19,118 bases of DNA from CAYMST01 sp964393115. Lineage in GTDB: Bacteria > Bacteroidota > Bacteroidia > Cytophagales > Cyclobacteriaceae. The stretch's first letter is position 1. The number at the start of each line of letters is the position of its first letter. Made by a program: the position numbers and the translations under genes. Shown here piece by piece: positions 16,501 through 19,118 of this stretch. The notes beneath the pieces were generated by a model. The model made no database searches and was not told the DNA's origin. It saw only the letters and a program-made list of their open reading frames with translations. The stretch is from the NCBI GenBank assembly GCA_964393115.1, contig CAYMST010000071.1, positions 1 to 19,118 on the forward strand. Reading direction: 5' to 3'.

Positions 16501-16942
16501 CCCAAACGGTTTTACTTCCTTCTTCATGCTCTTCAATTGTGTAGTCTACTTCTTCGAAAGTACTAGGCCGATGGTGTTGTGGCCAATTGAATTCTATACC
16601 CCCACTGATCCAGGGGCCAGTAAGTCCGACCAAGGCAGGCTTAATGACGCTGTTGTAGTAAATAAAATGACGTTCAGCAATCTTATCATAAGCCATTTGC
16701 ACCCGGCCTCCAAGTTGGGGAAGTATCATAATTTTTATAAAATCATTCTCTAGAAAGACAGCTTTCCAGAGCTTGTCGACCTTTTCATCTCCGATTTTCT
16801 CAATAATAGCATTTGGATAAACCACTCCGCTACTGCCTTGATATACGCGTTTTTCAAAAAACATAGGGTACTTCTCCGGCTCACCAACTTCATAAGTAGG
16901 AATTATGACTTCTTCTTGCCAAACGCTAACATCATTCATCAT
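13580..16942 (-). CDS. DUF5107 and tetratricopeptide-repeat protein
   Basis: A very large (1120 residues) protein without signal peptide or membrane segments, hence probably cytosolic. Residues about 1-440 match the DUF5107 type: ENDFIKIMILPQLGGRV near 65-81, GGIEFNWPQHHRP at 114-126, then further beta-rich sequence with FLWWANPAVKV. The pattern ILPQLGGRV resembles the first strands of galactose-mutarotase-like supersandwich proteins, so a carbohydrate-binding or -modifying role is plausible (inference). Residues about 470-1110 contain many tetratricopeptide repeats, for instance around AHYMLGNLWYDKRQYDLAI and ASYRNLSLALYNKK. Two start Met codons are adjacent (MM) and the upstream one is used. 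The gene is co-transcribed with the symporter and divergent from an AraC regulator across 99 bp. No biochemical function is established to my knowledge. Confidence 0.9.
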   Translation of the reverse strand: MMNDVSVWQEEVIIPTYEVGEPEKYPMFFEKRVYQGSSGVVYPNAIIEKIGDEKVDKLWKAVFLENDFIKIMILPQLGGRVQMAYDKIAERHFIYYNSVIKPALVGLTGPWISGGIEFNWPQHHRPSTFEEVDYTIEEHEEGSKTVWVNEIEKMFRTKGMAGFRVYPDKACLEINVKLYNRTPQPQTFLWWANPAVKVNDHYQSVFPPDVHAVFDHGKRDVSEFPIARGTYYKVDYSAGVDISRYKNIPVPTSYMAVQSKYDFMGGYEHDTEGGLLHVANHHISPGKKQWTWGNGEFGKAWDRNLTDKDGPYIELMTGVFTDNQPDFSWLNPYEEKCFTQYFLPYRKLGMVKNANKDFIINLEYENDKVLFKLMSTGYHDDVHITIHSNQSEYINLTRNVSPTETVSYGFDLADMSMFFGLQVSIFYGNGDLAFQYQPERPKHQTPPEPAKEALLPSEIPTNEELFLTGQHLEQYRHATYRPESYYVEALKRDKNDFQNNLAYGKYLLSKGQFHQSTEYLDRAVSKVLWKNPNPYNGEAFYYHGLAMKHLQHFDHAKELFYKASWNHGVQDAAYFELAKLATRFGNFQEAIQLVKQSLVRNASNHKALHLLIIVHQKLGQNDIALSLIEDGLQNDKFNVGLYLEQECILKEHHKLDEAKAVREYFLNLMRNSENNFLELSLDYADAGFFKEAIEIIDLFILENKTGYSSLPHYYKSYFLDLLGDHELAHNALELAKKNSAKQVFPNKLEEIKILTHAIDNDKDAHAHYMLGNLWYDKRQYDLAITNWNSALTIDADHAASYRNLSLALYNKKKQHETALKYMEKAFLLDPESSRVFMELDQLRKKMNVSLTERKTHMDAHFRLVRQRDDQYLEYITVLNLLGEEEEALALLQKRKFHPWEGGEGKVSGQYVFSQIELAKKNIECGNYQIALNHLEKAQAYPENLGEGKLSGQQENDIFFFMGLCHEQMGQNDLAQFYYHKASTGDIEPNLAVYYNDQSPDQILYYGLALLKLGQEKEGHKIFKNLEEYAVLHENDEVKIDYFAVSLPDMLIFDADLNKQNRLHCLYMKALSHIGQGKMHKAIETLNDILKDSSAHQGAIQHLKLLSAYQFLLPVSSAYNF

Positions 16943-16963
16943 ATTTGCTTTTAGTGTTATCTA

Positions 16964-16994
16964 CAAAATAAGAGGTCATTGTACTCGATAGAAA
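16964..16994 (-). promoter_or_regulatory. Possible promoter of the DUF5107-TPR/symporter operon
   Basis: Read on the minus strand: TTT at 16994-16992 (TTTC with 16991), 20 nt, then TTATTTTG at 16971-16964, close to TAnnTTTG with one mismatch. Transcription would start near 16960, about 18 nt before the ATG. The -33 element is poor. It lies in the 99-bp space shared with the divergent AraC gene, which is where an AraC activator would be expected to bind. Confidence 0.35.
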
Positions 16995-17041
16995 TGGGAG
17001 ATTTTATAATTTTAATGGATTATATTATGATTTATTAATAA

Positions 17042-17944
17042 ATGAAGAATTTATATGATGGTATAGAAGAGGGCTTTTCTGGACAAAGTATGATCGTAGT
17101 ACCTAGTTCGATATTATTAGAAGTACAGCAATCATCAGAAGGCATAGGGTTAGTCCTTACTGACATTGGTTATTTCCCAAAAGCCTTAAAACATAGTATA
17201 ATACGAACTGAAGGGGCAAAAACACATCTATTCATTCATTGCGTTGATGGAATGGGATGGGTTGATATTGCCGGTCAAGAGTACGTGTTATATCCCCATC
17301 AAATGGCTATCATTCCAGTATCTGTTCCGCACAGCTATTGGTCAGATCATAAAAATCCCTGGACTATTTACTGGGTTCACTTTAAAGGAGCTGTATCACA
17401 TAGTATTGTCGATATGATAGTTAAGGATAAAGGATATGTCTTTGAGGTGAACAGAAATGAAAATAGAGAGGAGTTGTTTTGGGACATCTACAAAACCTTG
17501 GAGTTTGGGTATAGTCATCATAACCTTAACTATGTTAACATGAGTTTATATCGACTTTTGGCGCTTTATGCCTACGAAAATCAAGTTAAATCTGCATTGA
17601 AACGAGACAACCTTCATCCTGTTGACAAAGCCGTAACGTTTATGAAGGATAATATAGACAATAGTTTAACCCTAAGAGATTTAGCGACTGTTGCGGGCTA
17701 TACGCCCAACTACTTTACATCACTTTTTAAAGAACATACAGGGTATTCGCCGATAGATTATTTCACGCATCTGAAGATTCAAAAGGCTTGTAGTCTTTTA
17801 GTAAATACAGGGCTTAAAGTAAAGCAAATAGCATTTGAGCTTGGTTATACCGACCCATATTACTTTTCTCGCACTTTTCATAAAATGATGCATGTATCCC
17901 CTAAGGATTATCGAAATAGATTTTATATGGAATCCATAAGATAA
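17042..17944 (+). CDS. AraC-family transcriptional regulator with cupin sensor
   Basis: A 300-residue regulator with an N-terminal AraC-type cupin ligand domain (about 35-130: HLFIHCVDG, YPHQMAIIPVSVPHSYW, WVHFKG). The C-terminal AraC/XylS DNA-binding domain (about 195-296) has two helix-turn-helix units, LRDLATVAGYTPNYFTSLF (211-229) and IAFELGYTDPYYFSRTFHK (263-281). This is the arrangement of AraC and RhaS/RhaR, which usually activate sugar genes when bound to their sugar. It is divergently transcribed from the DUF5107-TPR/symporter operon across 99 bp and so probably controls it. The effector is unknown. ATG at 17042 is preceded by an AT-rich stretch with a weak -7-like TAATTTTA at 17007-17014 but no good -33 element. 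Confidence 0.93.
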   Translation: MKNLYDGIEEGFSGQSMIVVPSSILLEVQQSSEGIGLVLTDIGYFPKALKHSIIRTEGAKTHLFIHCVDGMGWVDIAGQEYVLYPHQMAIIPVSVPHSYWSDHKNPWTIYWVHFKGAVSHSIVDMIVKDKGYVFEVNRNENREELFWDIYKTLEFGYSHHNLNYVNMSLYRLLALYAYENQVKSALKRDNLHPVDKAVTFMKDNIDNSLTLRDLATVAGYTPNYFTSLFKEHTGYSPIDYFTHLKIQKACSLLVNTGLKVKQIAFELGYTDPYYFSRTFHKMMHVSPKDYRNRFYMESIR

Positions 17945-17952
17945 CTACACAA

Positions 17953-17998
17953 AAGAGTTGATTTATAAGGTGTATTACTAGATTTCACATCAGCTCTT
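17953..17998. terminator. Inverted repeat between convergent genes, possible terminator
   Basis: AAGAGTTGAT (17953-17962) pairs with ATCAGCTCTT (17989-17998) over 10 positions, nine Watson-Crick and one G-U, around a 26-nt loop. It starts 8 bp after the AraC stop in the 93-bp space before the convergent cadherin gene. No T-tract is present, so termination is only suggested by position. Confidence 0.4.
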
Positions 17999-18037
17999 AA
18001 ATAGGTTTATATAAGTACTTGGAAATTACTCATATGT

Positions 18038-19118
18038 TCATTTTAGGGTTCTAGGTAGATATTGATCTGGAGCTAATTTATCAACATCATTAAATGAGTA
18101 ATACCTTAAGTCATGATATGCTAGCTTGCCGGAGTAAGAGAATTTTACCGTGTGTTCTGTATTCTTGTCATATTCCTTTTTCTCCTTATCGTATTGTTGC
18201 ACCACTACGTCATAGGTAATGCTATAATTTCCTTGAGAATTTTGGACAACAGTAGCTGAACCTGATTGTGCAAAGTATCTAATGGGGCCGTCTCCAAGGT
18301 CTTCTAAAATCAACACAAAATGAGACATGCAAGCTCCTTCTTCATATCCACATAGAAAATTATTTGTAAACTCATATACCCCGGTAGGAAGGGTTATACC
18401 GTCGGCATGAAGCATTGAGTATAGACAGATTTTATATTTTCCGCCATACAATAAAGCAAAATCATCATCACCGAATCCAGTGGAATCAGGTCGAAAAGCG
18501 ATATCGTAATTTAATCTTTCCTTATTAATAATACTGTAATCAAATATCACTCCACCTAACATAAAATCTTGGTTATCAAACCTAAAATCGTTTTCATTTT
18601 CCAAATTGACAGTAATGATCGCTATGGAAGCTAAGTCCCCGTCACTCGCTTGAACGGTTAAGGGTATTGAAAGCGTCTCTTCGAAGTCTAGAAATTGAGG
18701 AGCCAATACGCTTAGATCGCCAGTGATTTTATCAATCTTGATCACATCATTTTCGTTTCCCGATAGGATGGTGAATGTAATGGGTTCACCATTTGGTTCA
18801 CTCGCTTCTATGGTGCCGATAGGAGTACCAACGGCTGAATTTTCCAAAACAGAAAATTCCTGATCAAAAAGGGTAGGAGGGGCAGGTTCGTATACATCGA
18901 TTATTGATAAGGTAATATTTGCCGAAGCGAATTGATCTCCGTGAATAACAATGACCACAAGCTCATAAAAATCCGTTTTTTCATAGTCTAATGAATCTAG
19001 TAGAGTAAGATCTCCTGTTGAAGGTTCTATTGAAAACAGCCCTTCTTCATTACCATTGGTGATGCTGAAGGACAAGTTACTTGATCCACTGGCTTGGACT
19101 CTACCAATAATCGTATTT
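18038..19118 (-). CDS. Cadherin-repeat surface protein, C-terminal part (start outside window)
   Basis: About 360 codons of a longer gene are present: the frame stays open to the window edge, and its first residues there (NTIIGRVQAS...) already belong to a cadherin repeat. A TTG at 19073-19075 is inside that repeat and is not a believable start. Two cadherin-type domains are visible, with GLFSIEPSTGDLTLLDSLDYE in the first, and ENSAVGTPIGTIEA, KITGDLSVL and LDFEE in the second. These bind calcium in related bacterial adhesins. The last ~180 residues form a beta-rich module (ending GNYSITYDVVV...KFSYSGKL) resembling C-terminal domains of Bacteroidota lipoproteins. No T9SS sorting signal is seen at the end. 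Likely an exported adhesin or lipoprotein. Its link to sugar use is not evident. Confidence 0.85.
   Translation of the reverse strand, partial: NTIIGRVQASGSSNLSFSITNGNEEGLFSIEPSTGDLTLLDSLDYEKTDFYELVVIVIHGDQFASANITLSIIDVYEPAPPTLFDQEFSVLENSAVGTPIGTIEASEPNGEPITFTILSGNENDVIKIDKITGDLSVLAPQFLDFEETLSIPLTVQASDGDLASIAIITVNLENENDFRFDNQDFMLGGVIFDYSIINKERLNYDIAFRPDSTGFGDDDFALLYGGKYKICLYSMLHADGITLPTGVYEFTNNFLCGYEEGACMSHFVLILEDLGDGPIRYFAQSGSATVVQNSQGNYSITYDVVVQQYDKEKKEYDKNTEHTVKFSYSGKLAYHDLRYYSFNDVDKLAPDQYLPRTLK

Overview
The window comes from a member of the Bacteroidota, most likely a marine cytophagale- or flavobacterium-like heterotroph. Three things point there: a type IX secretion sorting domain on the first protein, promoters with the phylum's TTTG-N19/20-TAnnTTTG architecture, and AT-rich DNA with surface and periplasmic proteins typical of the phylum (PD40-OmpA, cadherin repeats, lipoprotein sulfatase). 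Placement below phylum is inference. No rRNA, tRNA, CRISPR array, insertion sequence or phage gene was seen.

Left part (1-7130). A T9SS-secreted, propeller-like protein (227-1993) is convergent with a PD40/TSP3/OmpA envelope protein (2011-3999, minus). Divergent from the latter is an exported aldose-1-epimerase-like mutarotase (4275-5198), followed by a lipoprotein sulfatase with a C-terminal chitobiase-type domain (5372-7081). A strong 12-bp hairpin closes the sulfatase gene.

Middle (7131-9961). A 0.5-kb gene-free stretch ends in a clear promoter flanked by two palindromes. It drives a tight three-gene operon: a NUDIX-fold transcriptional regulator with a decayed catalytic box, kduI and kduD. 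KduI and KduD carry out consecutive steps turning 5-dehydro-4-deoxy-glucuronate (the product of polysaccharide lyases plus unsaturated glucuronyl hydrolases) into 2-keto-3-deoxygluconate.

Right part (9962-19118). An exported protein of unknown function (10246-11739) has its own promoter. Then comes a minus-strand pair, a DUF5107-TPR protein of 1120 residues and a sodium:solute symporter, divergent from an AraC-family regulator (17042-17944). The window ends inside a minus-strand cadherin-repeat surface protein (from 18038) whose start lies outside.

Taken together this looks like part of a locus for a sulfated, uronate-containing polysaccharide (ulvan or a glycosaminoglycan are candidates): secreted protein at the surface, desulfation, mutarotation, sodium-driven uptake and intracellular uronate conversion under two regulators. 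There is no SusC/SusD pair, recognised lyase, unsaturated glucuronyl hydrolase, KdgK or KdgA in the window, so the pathway is incomplete here. The most attractive leads are the propeller-like secreted protein as a possible lyase, the paired operators around the kdu promoter, and the DUF5107-TPR/symporter/AraC module.
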